Source: Paenibacillus eucommiae
GTDB taxonomy: Bacteria; Bacillota; Bacilli; Paenibacillales; NBRC-103111
DNA length: 64,000 nucleotides
Direction: 5' to 3'
NCBI RefSeq assembly: GCF_017874215.1
Contig: NZ_JAGGLB010000003.1
Location: 521,516 to 585,515 of the forward strand
Position 1 is the first letter of the stretch, and every line of letters begins with the position of its first letter. Below, in pieces: positions 9,184-17,614 of the stretch. The position numbers and the translations under genes were made by a program. Under the pieces are notes generated by a model that was given only the letters and a program-made list of their open reading frames with translations, was not told the origin of the DNA and searched no databases.

Positions 9184-9537
9184 GCGTCCTTTGATGTGTG
9201 TGTTCGTGACTTGGTGCGTTGCGGAGGGAATGGCTGTGGGCTCCAGCCGCTGTTAAAGATTTGTTCCCTTGAATCGTATCGATGAGGAGGTAGGAACAAA
9301 TCTTTAAAGGCGGTCGCTACCGCTCTTTCTCCCACAGCCATTCCCTTTCTTTAGCTACAATCGCACGAATCACACGAACACCATGTTCAAACGAACAGCC
9401 AGCAAGGGTTTTTCTCTTGGTAAGAGGAGATGTCCTAGCTGGCGCTGGCTCTGGCGCTGGAGATATGAGCCCGCACAGTTGAGGAGGACCTGATGCTTTA
9501 ACGATAAAAAACACGACATCGCAAGTTAATCGTTTTT
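9184..9537. repeat. long-hairpin dispersed repeat, copy 1
   Basis: The whole space between the MFS gene and fumC is filled by this element. It opens with GCGTCCTTTGATG. A long hairpin follows: outer arms GGGAATGGCTGTGGG (9226-9240) and CCCACAGCCATTCCC (9331-9345), inner arms TTAAAGATTTGTTCC (9253-9267) and GGAACAAATCTTTAA (9293-9307). Then comes a conserved tail (TCTTTAGCTACAATCGCACG, later GCCAGCAAGGGTTTT). It ends with a decayed AACGATG palindrome near 9495-9535. Other copies are at 14.1, 35.5 and 54.5 kb. There is no transposase. The hairpin may also end transcription between the convergent genes. Confidence 0.9.
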
Positions 9538-9546
9538 TAGCAGAGG

Positions 9547-10944
9547 TTAGCTGCCCAGTGAAGCAGGACCGATCATCAGCTCGGGTCTAACGATGCGGTC
9601 AAATTCCTCTTCTGTCAAAAGCTTGCTTTGTACAGCGGCCTCCTTGAGTGTTGTCCCTTCTTGATGGGCCCGCTTGGCAATAGCTGCTGCCTGCTCATAT
9701 CCGATGTGCGGGTTTAACGCTGTAACCAGCATCAGGGATCTTTCCACATTGTTTTGGATGACTGTATAGTTGGGTTCAATACCGATAGCGCAGTGGTCGT
9801 TGAAGGAACGAATAGCATCACTAAGCAATCGGGCAGATTGCAGGAAATTATAAATAATGACGGGCTTGAACACATTCAGCTCAAAATTCCCCTGGCTGGC
9901 AGCAAACCCGATCGTCGCATCATTACCCATCACCTGGCAGACAACCATCGTCAATGCCTCACTTTGTGTAGGATTGACTTTTCCAGGCATAATAGAGCTT
10001 CCCGGTTCATTTGCCGGAATGGAAATCTCCCCAATGCCGCAGCGCGGCCCGCTGGCAAGCCATCTTACATCGTTGGCAATTTTCATCGTATCTGCGGCTA
10101 GCGCCTTTAATGCACCATGCACATAGACCAGCTCATCATGGCTTGTCAATGCATGAAATTTATTAATGGCCGAAGTAAACGTTTTGCCGGTTAACCTGCT
10201 AATCTCCTCCGCAGTAATGGCTCCGAATTTCGGATGAGCATTGATTCCCGTTCCTACCGCCGTTCCGCCAATCGCCAGCTCACTCAAGGATTCTGCACTT
10301 ACGCGAATCATATGCTCCGTTTTTTCCAGCATACGAACCCAGCCGCTTACTTCCTGACCAAGCGTTAGTGGCGTGGCATCCTGTAAATGAGTTCTGCCAA
10401 TTTTTATAATACCCTGGAAAGCTTCACTTTTCTGACGTAGAGTCTCCTTTAATTCAGCAACAGCTGGAAGCACTTGATCTTCAATGGTAATAAGTCCTGC
10501 TATATGCATCGCAGTAGGGAAAGTATCGTTAGAGCTCTGAGATTGATTGACATCATCGTTGGGATGAACCCTTTGCTCACTTCCACCCTGCTTTAATATT
10601 TGATTAGCCCGGTTGGCAATAACCTCATTTACATTCATATTGGACTGCGTCCCGCTTCCGGTCTGCCATACAACTAATGGAAAGTGTTCATCAAGCTTCC
10701 CATCTATGATTTCATCGGCCGCTGCTACAATGGCCTCTGTCTTCTCATTCGATAAGGAACCCAGCTTATGATTAGCCAGAGCAGCGCTCTTTTTCAGGAT
10801 GGCAAACGCTTGTATAATGGCTTGCGGCATTTTTTCAGTCCCGATATCGAAGTTCTCGAAGCTTCGTTGGGTTTGGGCAGCCCATAATTTATCCAAAGGT
10901 ACTTTGATTTCCCCTATCGAATCTTTCTCGATTCTATATTCCAT
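9547..10944 (-). CDS. fumC: class II fumarate hydratase
   Basis: A 465-residue enzyme of the fumarase/aspartase superfamily, close to the usual length. It converts fumarate and malate in the TCA cycle. Visible signatures: [16 protein letters not shown] (substrate-binding region), [16 protein letters not shown] (catalytic His region) and the flexible loop [13 protein letters not shown] with the catalytic serine. The ending TTLKEAAVQ...[16 protein letters not shown] is typical of fumarases rather than aspartases. GGAGGG precedes the ATG. It is a single gene, with its 3' end facing a long-hairpin repeat. Confidence 0.96.
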   Translation of the reverse strand: MEYRIEKDSIGEIKVPLDKLWAAQTQRSFENFDIGTEKMPQAIIQAFAILKKSAALANHKLGSLSNEKTEAIVAAADEIIDGKLDEHFPLVVWQTGSGTQSNMNVNEVIANRANQILKQGGSEQRVHPNDDVNQSQSSNDTFPTAMHIAGLITIEDQVLPAVAELKETLRQKSEAFQGIIKIGRTHLQDATPLTLGQEVSGWVRMLEKTEHMIRVSAESLSELAIGGTAVGTGINAHPKFGAITAEEISRLTGKTFTSAINKFHALTSHDELVYVHGALKALAADTMKIANDVRWLASGPRCGIGEISIPANEPGSSIMPGKVNPTQSEALTMVVCQVMGNDATIGFAASQGNFELNVFKPVIIYNFLQSARLLSDAIRSFNDHCAIGIEPNYTVIQNNVERSLMLVTALNPHIGYEQAAAIAKRAHQEGTTLKEAAVQSKLLTEEEFDRIVRPELMIGPASLGS

Positions 10945-11048
10945 TGTATTCCCTCCAATGCTGAATTTTTATTGCCTACAATTGTTAATTTTATAGAAGA
11001 TGATAAACGAAATCAATTTTAGCGGTCAGACCCGGATTTATTTATTTT

Positions 11049-11065
11049 ACAAACCAAAGGTTTGT
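11049..11065. promoter_or_regulatory. palindrome upstream of the crcB pair
   Basis: A perfect inverted repeat, ACAAACC-aaa-GGTTTGT, lies 43 bases before the first crcB start. It could be an operator or a small hairpin in the leader. I see no crcB fluoride riboswitch in the upstream region. Confidence 0.45.
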
Positions 11066-11108
11066 TTATATGATAATGATAAGCTCGATAGTAAGAAGGA
11101 GAAGCTGT

Positions 11109-11501
11109 ATGAATGTAATAGCTCTAGCAATTGGAGGATTTATCGGAACTATTTTGAGATACGAAATTGGTGTTTGGTTTGAATCGTTTTCCGGTGCCTT
11201 TCCACTAGCAACTTTAATCATTAATTTAAGCGGCTCCCTCTTTCTTGGATGGTTCTTTACTATTACGCTTCTCCATTGGAAGGTTCGTCCGGAAATCCGT
11301 CTTGGTCTCGGTACTGGATTAGCAGGGGCCTACACTACATTCTCTGCTTTTTCCGTTCAATCCGTTGAGTTTATTCAGGCAGGAAGAGTTGATATCGCTG
11401 CTATTTATATAGGAGCAAGTGTTTTAGGAGGCATAGCGCTAACGTTGATCGGGGTTGTTTTGGCCAAGGCTCAAGCAAACAGGAAGGGTGTAGCTGTATG
11501 A
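11109..11501 (+). CDS. crcB: CrcB fluoride channel subunit 1
   Basis: A 130-residue, four-helix membrane protein of the Fluc/CrcB family, which exports fluoride as a dual-topology dimer. Key signatures: GGFIGTILRYEIG at the start, NLSGSLFLG with the conserved Asn in helix 2, and GLAGAYTTFSAFS with the phenylalanine/threonine track. The start is the ATG at 11109 (AAGGAG 8 bases upstream); the frame stays open to 11070. Its last codons overlap the start of the second crcB gene (ATGA), so the two are translated together and probably form a heterodimer. Confidence 0.92.
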   Translation: MNVIALAIGGFIGTILRYEIGVWFESFSGAFPLATLIINLSGSLFLGWFFTITLLHWKVRPEIRLGLGTGLAGAYTTFSAFSVQSVEFIQAGRVDIAAIYIGASVLGGIALTLIGVVLAKAQANRKGVAV

Positions 11502-11854
11502 TTGCAGCCATTGGACTTGCTGGGGTTGTAGGAACATTATTACGGTATTATATGGGGAAATGGATTTCATCAAAAGTAGGTACTGGATTTCCTTGGGGAA
11601 CATGGTCGATTAATATGACTGGGTCTTTTCTGCTTGGGGGCTTGTATGCCATGAACCAACATCATGACATTCCGAATTGGGCATGGCTCATAGTCGGTAC
11701 AGGGTTTTCTGGCGGTTTCACTACTTTTTCCACCTTTGGCTATGAAACCATTCAATTACTACAGTCCGGAAAATGGTACCGCGCTGCAGTTTACATCGTG
11801 GCATCTATTTTGCTGGGCTTGTTATGTGCTTGGCTAGGGATGATAACATTTTGA
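11498..11854 (+). CDS. crcB: CrcB fluoride channel subunit 2
   Basis: A 118-residue CrcB paralogue with the same four-helix plan: GVVGTLLRYYMG, INMTGSFLLGGLYA and GFSGGFTTFSTFGYE. Tandem crcB genes usually encode opposite-oriented partners of a heterodimeric fluoride exporter, whereas single genes give homodimers. It overlaps the upstream gene by four bases and is followed by a strong terminator. Confidence 0.92.
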   Translation: MIAAIGLAGVVGTLLRYYMGKWISSKVGTGFPWGTWSINMTGSFLLGGLYAMNQHHDIPNWAWLIVGTGFSGGFTTFSTFGYETIQLLQSGKWYRAAVYIVASILLGLLCAWLGMITF

Positions 11855-11925
11855 GTAGATCTTCTCATTCAGAGAAATGAGCCAACGCATCAATTAAGCG
11901 ATCGAATAGCATGGTAAAATGCTAG

Positions 11926-11964
11926 AAAGGGCTGCTCAGCACACATAGTGCTAAGCAGCCCTTT
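11926..11964. terminator. bidirectional terminator, crcB / radical SAM gene
   Basis: Hairpin AAAGGGCTGCT-AGCAC / GTGCT-AGCAGCCCTTT between two convergent genes. It begins 71 bases after crcB2 and ends 5 bases before the stop of the radical SAM gene. Confidence 0.8.
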
Positions 11965-11969
11965 CATGA

Positions 11970-12845
11970 TCAGCCAAACCTTTTTCTGTATCCGCATTTC
12001 CTACATAATTCTTCAACGGCTTCTCTTCTGGAAAATCCGTCAAAAAGGTTGTTGGCTCTTTCACTCTCCACAATATCAGAAAACCGGGATTGATGAACAT
12101 TCCCCAGATTAATAACGCCTTCGCCATCCAGACAGCAAGGAACTACAGTTCCATCCACCAGTATGGCTGCCTGATTTCTAAGTGCATGACAAAATCCTTT
12201 TCCCTCATCCTCTTCCGCTTTTAAATCCGGCCATTCAAATTCATGATCCTGATTCAAGTATACGTTATTTGCTATCTTGAGCCCGCTGCCGCGCACGAAC
12301 TTCTCTTCAATTTTATAATCGAGATTAAATTCATTCTCAATAATTTCAAGCAATTGACGGTTTTTATTTTTCTCCAAATTGGTTTCATTATCCTTAGTTA
12401 AGTTCCAAAGCCTGAAGGATATAATCACATTACTGTTAGCTACGGCTTCTCGAACAAAAGTTAAAATACTTGCCAGATATCCCGCCTTGTCCTTGGAGCC
12501 TTCATGTCCATCAAAGCTGTGCAAGGAAAAGTTTACTTGCCTAAGTGCCGGCTTCATCAAAATTTTATGCTTCGCTTTATCGATCAACGTACCATTTGTA
12601 GTAATATTGACTTTAAAGCCTCTTTCGTGGCTCAAATCCAATAACTGATCAATCTTCGGATGAAGCAGCGGCTCCCCCTTGACATGATAATAAATATAAT
12701 CGGTATGAGGCTTGATTTCATCTAATATTTTCGTAAAATCATCTATCTTGATAAAATTGGATTGTCGCTTCGTTTGTGGGCAAAAAGTACAGGCAAGATT
12801 ACAAACACTCGTAATTTCAATATAAAACTTCTTGAACTTTTTCAC
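11970..12845 (-). CDS. radical SAM protein with SPASM-type C-terminus
   Basis: A 291-residue protein. Cys15, Cys19 and Cys22 in CNLACTFC bind the [4Fe-4S] cluster that cleaves S-adenosylmethionine. KGEPLLHP and ITTNGTLI are the usual SAM-barrel motifs. The C-terminus (GFCHALRNQ, VVPCCLDGEG, INLGNV, LCRKCGYRK) has the cysteine spacing of an SPASM/Twitch domain, which holds an auxiliary cluster in peptide- or sugar-modifying enzymes. No precursor peptide or partner enzyme lies next to it, so the substrate is unknown. Start is a GTG with a weak AGGGG site. Confidence 0.85.
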   Translation of the reverse strand: MKKFKKFYIEITSVCNLACTFCPQTKRQSNFIKIDDFTKILDEIKPHTDYIYYHVKGEPLLHPKIDQLLDLSHERGFKVNITTNGTLIDKAKHKILMKPALRQVNFSLHSFDGHEGSKDKAGYLASILTFVREAVANSNVIISFRLWNLTKDNETNLEKNKNRQLLEIIENEFNLDYKIEEKFVRGSGLKIANNVYLNQDHEFEWPDLKAEEDEGKGFCHALRNQAAILVDGTVVPCCLDGEGVINLGNVHQSRFSDIVESERANNLFDGFSRREAVEELCRKCGYRKRFG

Positions 12846-12955
12846 TCGTCTAAACCCCTATCCTGTTCTGAAAAAAGCTGTTGCGCTATGCGCTATCACG
12901 ATTATAGGATTGAAGCTCTCAAACGTCAAGTAAATAGCGGCAATTGCATGCAACG

Positions 12956-12998
12956 GACAAAAAGTCCACTAGCAACATGTTGCTTTGGACTTTTTGTC
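12956..12998 (-). terminator. terminator hairpin of the alpha/beta hydrolase gene
   Basis: A long, almost perfect stem (GACAAAAAGTCCA...AGCAACATGTTGCT...TGGACTTTTTGTC) starts 35 bases after the hydrolase stop. The rest of 12846-13032 shows no gene. Confidence 0.7.
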
Positions 12999-13032
12999 GT
13001 ATTCTTATGTCTTTCACAGGCTGTCAGACAGT

Positions 13033-14001
13033 CTACCGCTTGGTCAAAGCCAATATTTCATCGGCAACGAGATCAGGGCGATATTGATGAATATAATGAT
13101 CGGTATCCTTGACCACCAATTGCTTCGCTTGCAAGGACCAAGAAGTAAATTCCGCTTCGTATTTGTTCCAGACTTCATCGCTAACCCCTAAGTAATCGGA
13201 TGTCAGCACCGTAAGCGGGAAAGGAAAGGGTTGTTTGTCATCCAATACGACCTTTGCATTCACCTTGAATTGACGCATTTCGTCCGCTATATTGGCATTT
13301 TCAAGCTTAAGCAATGAGGCTGTCAGATCAATCTGCTTCAGTTCATCCGGTACGAACTTCAAGCCATTTCGCATTGAACGTGTGCTTTCTATAACACTGT
13401 CAGCCTGGAAAAGCATCCGAATCACACCTGTTTTTATGAGCAGCTTATTGATAAAGCCGGCTTCTACTGGATCCGTATCATTGTAGTAATATTCCGGACT
13501 TCCGGCATCCAGCATCACGATACCTTGTACCTCGTCCGGGTATTTCTGTGCAAAGCGGAGCGTTTCGAGGGCTCCTAGCGAATGTCCCACAAGCAGGTAA
13601 GGCGGCTTTTGGCCGGATGCCTGCAGCACCTCGTGTATTTCGTTCGTTATAGTATCAATGTCACGCTTCTTATCCGTCGTATCACTGTACCCATAGCCAA
13701 ACCTGTCATAGACAGCGAACTTAACATGTGGTGCAAGCTTCTCATACAGTGGGGAAAAATCAACATACGGATTAGCCGTGCCCCAACCAGAAGCCAGTAC
13801 TACCGTTACATCACCTTGACCACCTGTATATACATGCATATTTTTTCCATTCACATTGTACAGCTTGCCGCTTGGGGTATAAGATTTCAGATCTTGGCTG
13901 GTGCTCACCTGTTCATATATCAAACCTGATCCCACAAGCACAACAATAGCCAGCAGCCCGAAAATAAATGTCTTCAATAATCTTTTACGCCATTTCTTCA
14001 T
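13033..14001 (-). CDS. membrane-anchored alpha/beta hydrolase
   Basis: A 322-residue protein with an N-terminal membrane segment (residues about 11-29) and an alpha/beta hydrolase domain outside. ASGWGTANPY forms the oxyanion region, the nucleophile is Ser141 in GHSLGALE, and DTDHYIHQY near the end holds the catalytic His. DRFGYGYSD is typical of the haloperoxidase/esterase branch. Substrate unknown. It is a single gene with a good AAGGAG site and its own terminator. Confidence 0.85.
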   Translation of the reverse strand: MKKWRKRLLKTFIFGLLAIVVLVGSGLIYEQVSTSQDLKSYTPSGKLYNVNGKNMHVYTGGQGDVTVVLASGWGTANPYVDFSPLYEKLAPHVKFAVYDRFGYGYSDTTDKKRDIDTITNEIHEVLQASGQKPPYLLVGHSLGALETLRFAQKYPDEVQGIVMLDAGSPEYYYNDTDPVEAGFINKLLIKTGVIRMLFQADSVIESTRSMRNGLKFVPDELKQIDLTASLLKLENANIADEMRQFKVNAKVVLDDKQPFPFPLTVLTSDYLGVSDEVWNKYEAEFTSWSLQAKQLVVKDTDHYIHQYRPDLVADEILALTKR

Positions 14002-14100
14002 TTTTCACACTCTCCTTCTACCATTCATTATAAATGCTCAAGCTAAAGCATTAGAAAACAGTAGCTTAATTCTACCTTAATTCTTTTAAGAAAAACTTGT

Positions 14101-14577
14101 TGCGTCCTTTGAGGGGCGTCTTCGTTATGTTGTTGGTTCGGGGAGGGAATGGCTGTGGGTTCCAGCCACTGTTAAAGATTTGTTCCCTTGATTGGAATGG
14201 ATGTGGGGGTTGGAACAAATCTTTAAAGGCGGGCGCTTACGCTCTTCCGCCCACAGCCATTCCCTCTCTTTAGCTACAACGAATCACAAACACCAAGCTC
14301 AAATGAACAACCAGCAAGGGTTTTCCCTTGATTAGAGAGAAAATTTCCTAGCGGGCGCAGCGTTAGGAATGAAGAAGAGGGAAGAGCCCCCTACCTGCTA
14401 CTTTACGATGTTTTTCATCGTTAAAAGCACCATGCCCTCTCCACATCTTTACTTTAACGATGAAAATCATCGTTAAAGTGAAGCACGCGAAGCACACGTA
14501 GCACAAACGCTCAAAAGTGCGGCCAAAAGAGGTTGCTTCCTGAGCGAAGGGGATAGTGGCAATAGTGCATTGCAAAG
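14101..14577. repeat. long-hairpin dispersed repeat, copy 2
   Basis: Begins TGCGTCCTTTGAGG. Outer hairpin arms GGGAATGGCTGTGGG (14145-14159) and CCCACAGCCATTCCC (14250-14264); inner arms match copy 1. The tail carries TCTTTAGCTACAA and CCAGCAAGGGTTTT. Two short palindromes follow, at 14401-14427 and 14451-14479; the second has perfect 13-bp arms, ACTTTAACGATGA / TCATCGTTAAAGT. It occupies most of the 660-base gap between the hydrolase and rpmG. No gene was found inside. Confidence 0.9.
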
Positions 14578-14602
14578 TACTTAATTATCTGTTATGTAAA
14601 AA

Positions 14603-14643
14603 TAAACCCGACTTCCCTTAACGCTACAGGGAAGCCGGGTTTA
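14603..14643 (-). terminator. terminator of the zinc-limitation operon
   Basis: Hairpin TAAACCCG-CTTCCCT / AGGGAAG-CGGGTTTA, 20 bases after the stop of rpmG on the minus strand. Confidence 0.8.
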
Positions 14644-14662
14644 TTTCATAGTGGAGCTGCTG

Positions 14663-14812
14663 TTATCTGGTTTCACGGTGCAGTGTATATTTATTGAGAC
14701 GCGGACAGAACTTCCTAAGCTCCAAGCGTCCTGGCTGGTTCCGCTTATTCTTGGTTGTCGTATAATTACGATCTCCCGTTTCTGTACAAGCTAGTGTGAT
14801 TATAATTCGCAT
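14663..14812 (-). CDS. rpmG: ribosomal protein L33, cysteine-poor (zinc-independent) form
   Basis: A 49-residue L33 with the family signature [23 protein letters not shown] and YTLHRET. Zinc-binding L33 has two CxxC pairs. Here only one cysteine of each pair remains (ACTETG and KFCPRL), so it should not hold zinc. In Bacillus, such C-minus ribosomal paralogues are made under zinc starvation to free zinc from ribosomes. AGGAGG precedes the ATG, and the gene starts 13 bases after a COG0523 GTPase gene, another hallmark of Zur regulons. Confidence 0.92.
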   Translation of the reverse strand: MRIIITLACTETGDRNYTTTKNKRNQPGRLELRKFCPRLNKYTLHRETR

Positions 14813-14825
14813 GCTTACTCACCTC

Positions 14826-16043
14826 CTATGTCAAGTTAAATACTTCTTTCAGCTCAGAAGCGCTGTTTGGAAATGGATCAGCAAACCGGGTCCAATCCTG
14901 CTGTTTTTCATTATCAGTTAGCAGACAACCATCCAAAGAAGCAATGATCTGCTCCTTATTCATTTCAATGCCGATAAACACTACCTTATTAATACGATCT
15001 CCAGAGATTGGATCCCACTGCTTCGAAAGCTCTTTATCCTCCTGCAGTAGTTCTGCACGCTCTGCTTCCGGGAGTGCTGCAACCCAATAACCAGCGGGTC
15101 CAAATTGAATCGAAGGTCCCGCTTGGCTAAAGCTCTGGGCGAAATCATTACGGGAAGCCAGCCACATCATGCCTTTCGCACGCACAATTTCAACTGGCCA
15201 CTCCTCCATCCAGGTCATAAGCCTTTCCGGATGGAAAGGTTCCACCCTTTCGTATACAAAAGAAGCGATACCATACTCTTCCGTTTCCGGGGTGTGAGCC
15301 GGTTTCTCCATTTCCTTCATCCATCCGGCTGATGTGCTGGCAGCGTCGAAATCAAACAATCGAGTGTTTAAAATATCAGCTGGTTCTATTTGGCCCTTTA
15401 TGGCTCGTATCAGCTTGGCCCGCGGCTGCAGCTTGCGCAGCACACCCTCAAGCTCTTCCAGCTCGTCAGGAGCAACCATGTCACATTTATTCATAATCAG
15501 AACATCGCAAAACTCAATCTGATCGATCAGAAGATCAACTACATCACGCGTATCGTCATCCCCTACAGCCTGTCCACGATCTAGTAGTGTTTCACCAGAT
15601 GAGAAATCAGTCCAGAACCGATAAGCATCAACAACGGTAACCATACAGTCCAAGCGGCATAATTCAGACAAATCAATTCCCTGCTCTTCATCTATGTAGG
15701 TGAAAGTTTGCGCAACAGGGATCGGCTCTCCTACCCCCGTAGACTCGATGAGGATATAGTCGAACCGATTTTCTTTTGCCAGCCTTTGCACTTCTCGCAA
15801 TAAGTCTTCACGAAGTGTGCAGCAAATGCAGCCATTGGAGATTTCAATGAGTTCTTCATTCGTTCGCGACAGCCCCCCGCCATCCCGGATCAAATCGGCA
15901 TCGATATTCACTTCACTTAAATCGTTAACAATTACCGCTACCTTCAAGCCTTGGCGATTATTTAATACATGATTGAGAATCGTGGTCTTACCGGAACCTA
16001 AATATCCACTTAAGACGGTAACTGGAATTTTGCTTTTCATCAT
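14826..16043 (-). CDS. COG0523 (CobW/YciC/ZagA-type) metallochaperone GTPase
   Basis: A 405-residue G3E GTPase. P-loop GYLGSGKTT (Lys19), metal-binding GCICC (Cys72, Cys74, Cys75), DYILIESTGVGEP, MNKCD as the NKxD guanine site, and a C-terminal CobW domain. Length and layout match YciC/ZagA of Bacillus, which delivers zinc to folate synthesis when zinc is scarce. It shares an operon with a zinc-free L33 gene, which supports zinc rather than cobalt or nickel. There is no histidine-rich loop, unlike the second COG0523 protein at 19.6 kb. The first two codons are both ATG; the ribosome site is weak. Confidence 0.9.
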   Translation of the reverse strand: MMKSKIPVTVLSGYLGSGKTTILNHVLNNRQGLKVAVIVNDLSEVNIDADLIRDGGGLSRTNEELIEISNGCICCTLREDLLREVQRLAKENRFDYILIESTGVGEPIPVAQTFTYIDEEQGIDLSELCRLDCMVTVVDAYRFWTDFSSGETLLDRGQAVGDDDTRDVVDLLIDQIEFCDVLIMNKCDMVAPDELEELEGVLRKLQPRAKLIRAIKGQIEPADILNTRLFDFDAASTSAGWMKEMEKPAHTPETEEYGIASFVYERVEPFHPERLMTWMEEWPVEIVRAKGMMWLASRNDFAQSFSQAGPSIQFGPAGYWVAALPEAERAELLQEDKELSKQWDPISGDRINKVVFIGIEMNKEQIIASLDGCLLTDNEKQQDWTRFADPFPNSASELKEVFNLT

Positions 16044-16062
16044 AAAAGCCCCTATTCATATA

Positions 16063-16132
16063 GTAATATTTACGCTTAATGCATTTATAAAAACCGGACG
16101 CGAATGTCCGATTTAAATGTAATATTTACGCT
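16063..16132 (-). promoter_or_regulatory. candidate Zur operator pair before the COG0523 gene
   Basis: The 14-mer GTAATATTTACGCT occurs twice, at 16063-16076 and 16119-16132, 20-90 bases upstream of the COG0523 start. In the first copy, TAGTAAT-a-TTTACGC resembles the Bacillus 7-1-7 Zur core (TCGTAAT-n-ATTACGA) with three differences. A small hairpin CGGAC/GTCCG lies between. Zur control is inferred from this and from the two downstream genes. Confidence 0.5.
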
Positions 16133-16181
16133 CAGAGAAGTGTATCATCTATTCTTCCATTCGTCAATCCTTTCATATGTT

Positions 16182-16796
16182 CTAATTAAATAGTGATAAG
16201 TCATATACTGTGTAATCACACCGATATATAAATAAATATTTACCGTCTACAAGAAACCCCGTTGATTTATCGATGTCTGTTGTAAAGTATGACACATTAT
16301 TGCCCACAAATGTTGCTAGAGGCTTTCCGGATTGGGATCGAACTAATATCAGAAGTTTTTGCCCTGTAGTCAGATTCTTAACGGAGTTAACCATTTTGTT
16401 TACGAATGGAATTGATCTGCTGCTGCTTTCTAGATCATTTGTTTTTGCATACTCTTCGAATACATTGGTCAATCCCTTTTCATTAAGTATTAAGCTGCTG
16501 CCTACATGCATCATCGTTTTTCCACCAACAGTTATACTCATGACCCCAGATTTCTGAACAGTTGAACCCTCACTATCTTTCAACTCAAAGCTGCCATTTG
16601 CTCCAATGTCTATTGATTTACCTTCAATCTTATCGATAATATTACTCTCTTCATCATACGTTTGAATAATAGCTTCCCTGCCTTTTAGAGCACTTTTCAT
16701 TTTCCCGACTTCATTTCCAAAAAAGTTACACCCAGCAGCCAAAATCAACAATGTACTCACTGCCAACAATGCGAATGCTTTATGAAATTTCTTCAT
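16182..16796 (-). CDS. DUF5052-like lipoprotein
   Basis: A 204-residue lipoprotein (LLILAAGC lipobox, Cys near 23). The mature part, GNEVGKMKSALKGREAIIQTYDEESNIIDKIEGKSIDIG, resembles DUF5052 family lipoproteins of Firmicutes, which share the opening GNE(I/V)GK(V/M)K...TYD. Function unknown. It is a single gene with a clear AAGGAG site. Downstream it faces the operator region of the zinc operon. Confidence 0.65.
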   Translation of the reverse strand: MKKFHKAFALLAVSTLLILAAGCNFFGNEVGKMKSALKGREAIIQTYDEESNIIDKIEGKSIDIGANGSFELKDSEGSTVQKSGVMSITVGGKTMMHVGSSLILNEKGLTNVFEEYAKTNDLESSSRSIPFVNKMVNSVKNLTTGQKLLILVRSQSGKPLATFVGNNVSYFTTDIDKSTGFLVDGKYLFIYRCDYTVYDLSLFN

Positions 16797-17059
16797 TTGT
16801 TCTCTCCTTTATCTTTACTCAACGATTACACCAGACCATTTATTATAATCCATTGTACATATATTGGCTACGAAATATTGGCTGCGAAATTATCGTATAG
16901 AAATTATTGAATACCGTTTCGTTTATCACGTAAATGTTTAATATCATAATATGTAAAAAAGTATTTTTTTTCATCGACAAAAGTAGTCATTTTACACCCT
17001 TACCAATCATATCCATATCATATATACTTTTGTTTATACCTCATAAACACATCTGAAAG

Positions 17060-17071
17060 GTTGGTACCAAC
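17060..17071 (+). promoter_or_regulatory. 12-bp perfect palindrome GTTGGTACCAAC
   Basis: It ends three bases before the start codon of the integrase-like gene and overlaps the place where a ribosome site should be. A protein bound here, or a hairpin, would affect expression of the gene directly. Confidence 0.5.
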
Positions 17072-17074
17072 TAC

Positions 17075-17551
17075 ATGACCAAAGGTTTAATTGAAAAGCT
17101 GCTGTTTGTAGAATCACAATGCATTAATCATCAAGACGCTTTAATAATTCGTCTCCTTCTCGAAGGTCTGGAAGTTCACGAAATTGTTTATTTGAAAAAG
17201 GACTCTCTGGATATGACCAATAAAATACTTACAGTAAAAGATGCTTCCGGAGTTAAAAGCAGATTTGTGGTAAGCTCCCGATGTGCGATGTTATTCAAAC
17301 GGGCCATTAATCAATCCCACTACTTTATAGACAATGGATCTAACCAATCTGAGCTTAGAGAGAGTAAATACGCGATTAAAGTGACTATGAATGATTATCT
17401 TGCTAACGAATCTATGATTCAAGAAATGGATTCCGTTGTGCTAAGAACTATATATAATCGGATCAGAAATCTCGCTGAGAGGTTTAATATGCCGGAGATT
17501 ACTTACGTAACAACAGTTCGAGTAGAATCTGACAATCGAATATATGCTTAA
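17075..17551 (+). CDS. degenerate tyrosine-recombinase-like protein, probably a DNA-binding regulator
   Basis: A 158-residue protein that reads like the catalytic domain of a tyrosine integrase: ALIIRLLLEGLEVHEIVYLKKDSLDM corresponds to the box I region (usually G-x-R-x-x-E-L), and ILTVKDASGVKSRF to the beta-hairpin lysine. The box I arginine is replaced (GLEVHEI), the His-x-x-Arg box is reduced to YVTTVR, and the protein stops before the nucleophilic tyrosine. It therefore cannot recombine DNA. Inactive integrase folds are known to act as repressors, such as MrpR of phage SP-beta. No phage genes surround it. GAAAGG is rather far from the ATG. Confidence 0.6.
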   Translation: MTKGLIEKLLFVESQCINHQDALIIRLLLEGLEVHEIVYLKKDSLDMTNKILTVKDASGVKSRFVVSSRCAMLFKRAINQSHYFIDNGSNQSELRESKYAIKVTMNDYLANESMIQEMDSVVLRTIYNRIRNLAERFNMPEITYVTTVRVESDNRIYA

Positions 17552-17558
17552 TGAAATG

Positions 17559-17585
17559 AAGTGGGCGTTCAGCTCACTTTTTTTT
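17559..17585 (+). terminator. terminator of the integrase-like gene
   Basis: Stem AAGTGGGC / GCTCACTT followed by a run of eight T, 7 bases after the stop. Confidence 0.8.
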
Positions 17586-17614
17586 ATTTGATCAAAGCTA
17601 TCTCAATACTTGGC

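Noticed and set aside
9184..9537. Long-hairpin repeat as an insertion sequence with a coding frame
   Set aside because: Open frames in copies 1 and 3 share a stretch (KTLAGC-FE-GVR), but copies 2 and 4 have stop codons in that frame. The likeness comes from conserved DNA, and no transposase motif is seen.
10945..11108. Fluoride riboswitch before crcB
   Set aside because: The expected conserved GGNGATGG...TTCGCC and downstream pairing were not found by eye.
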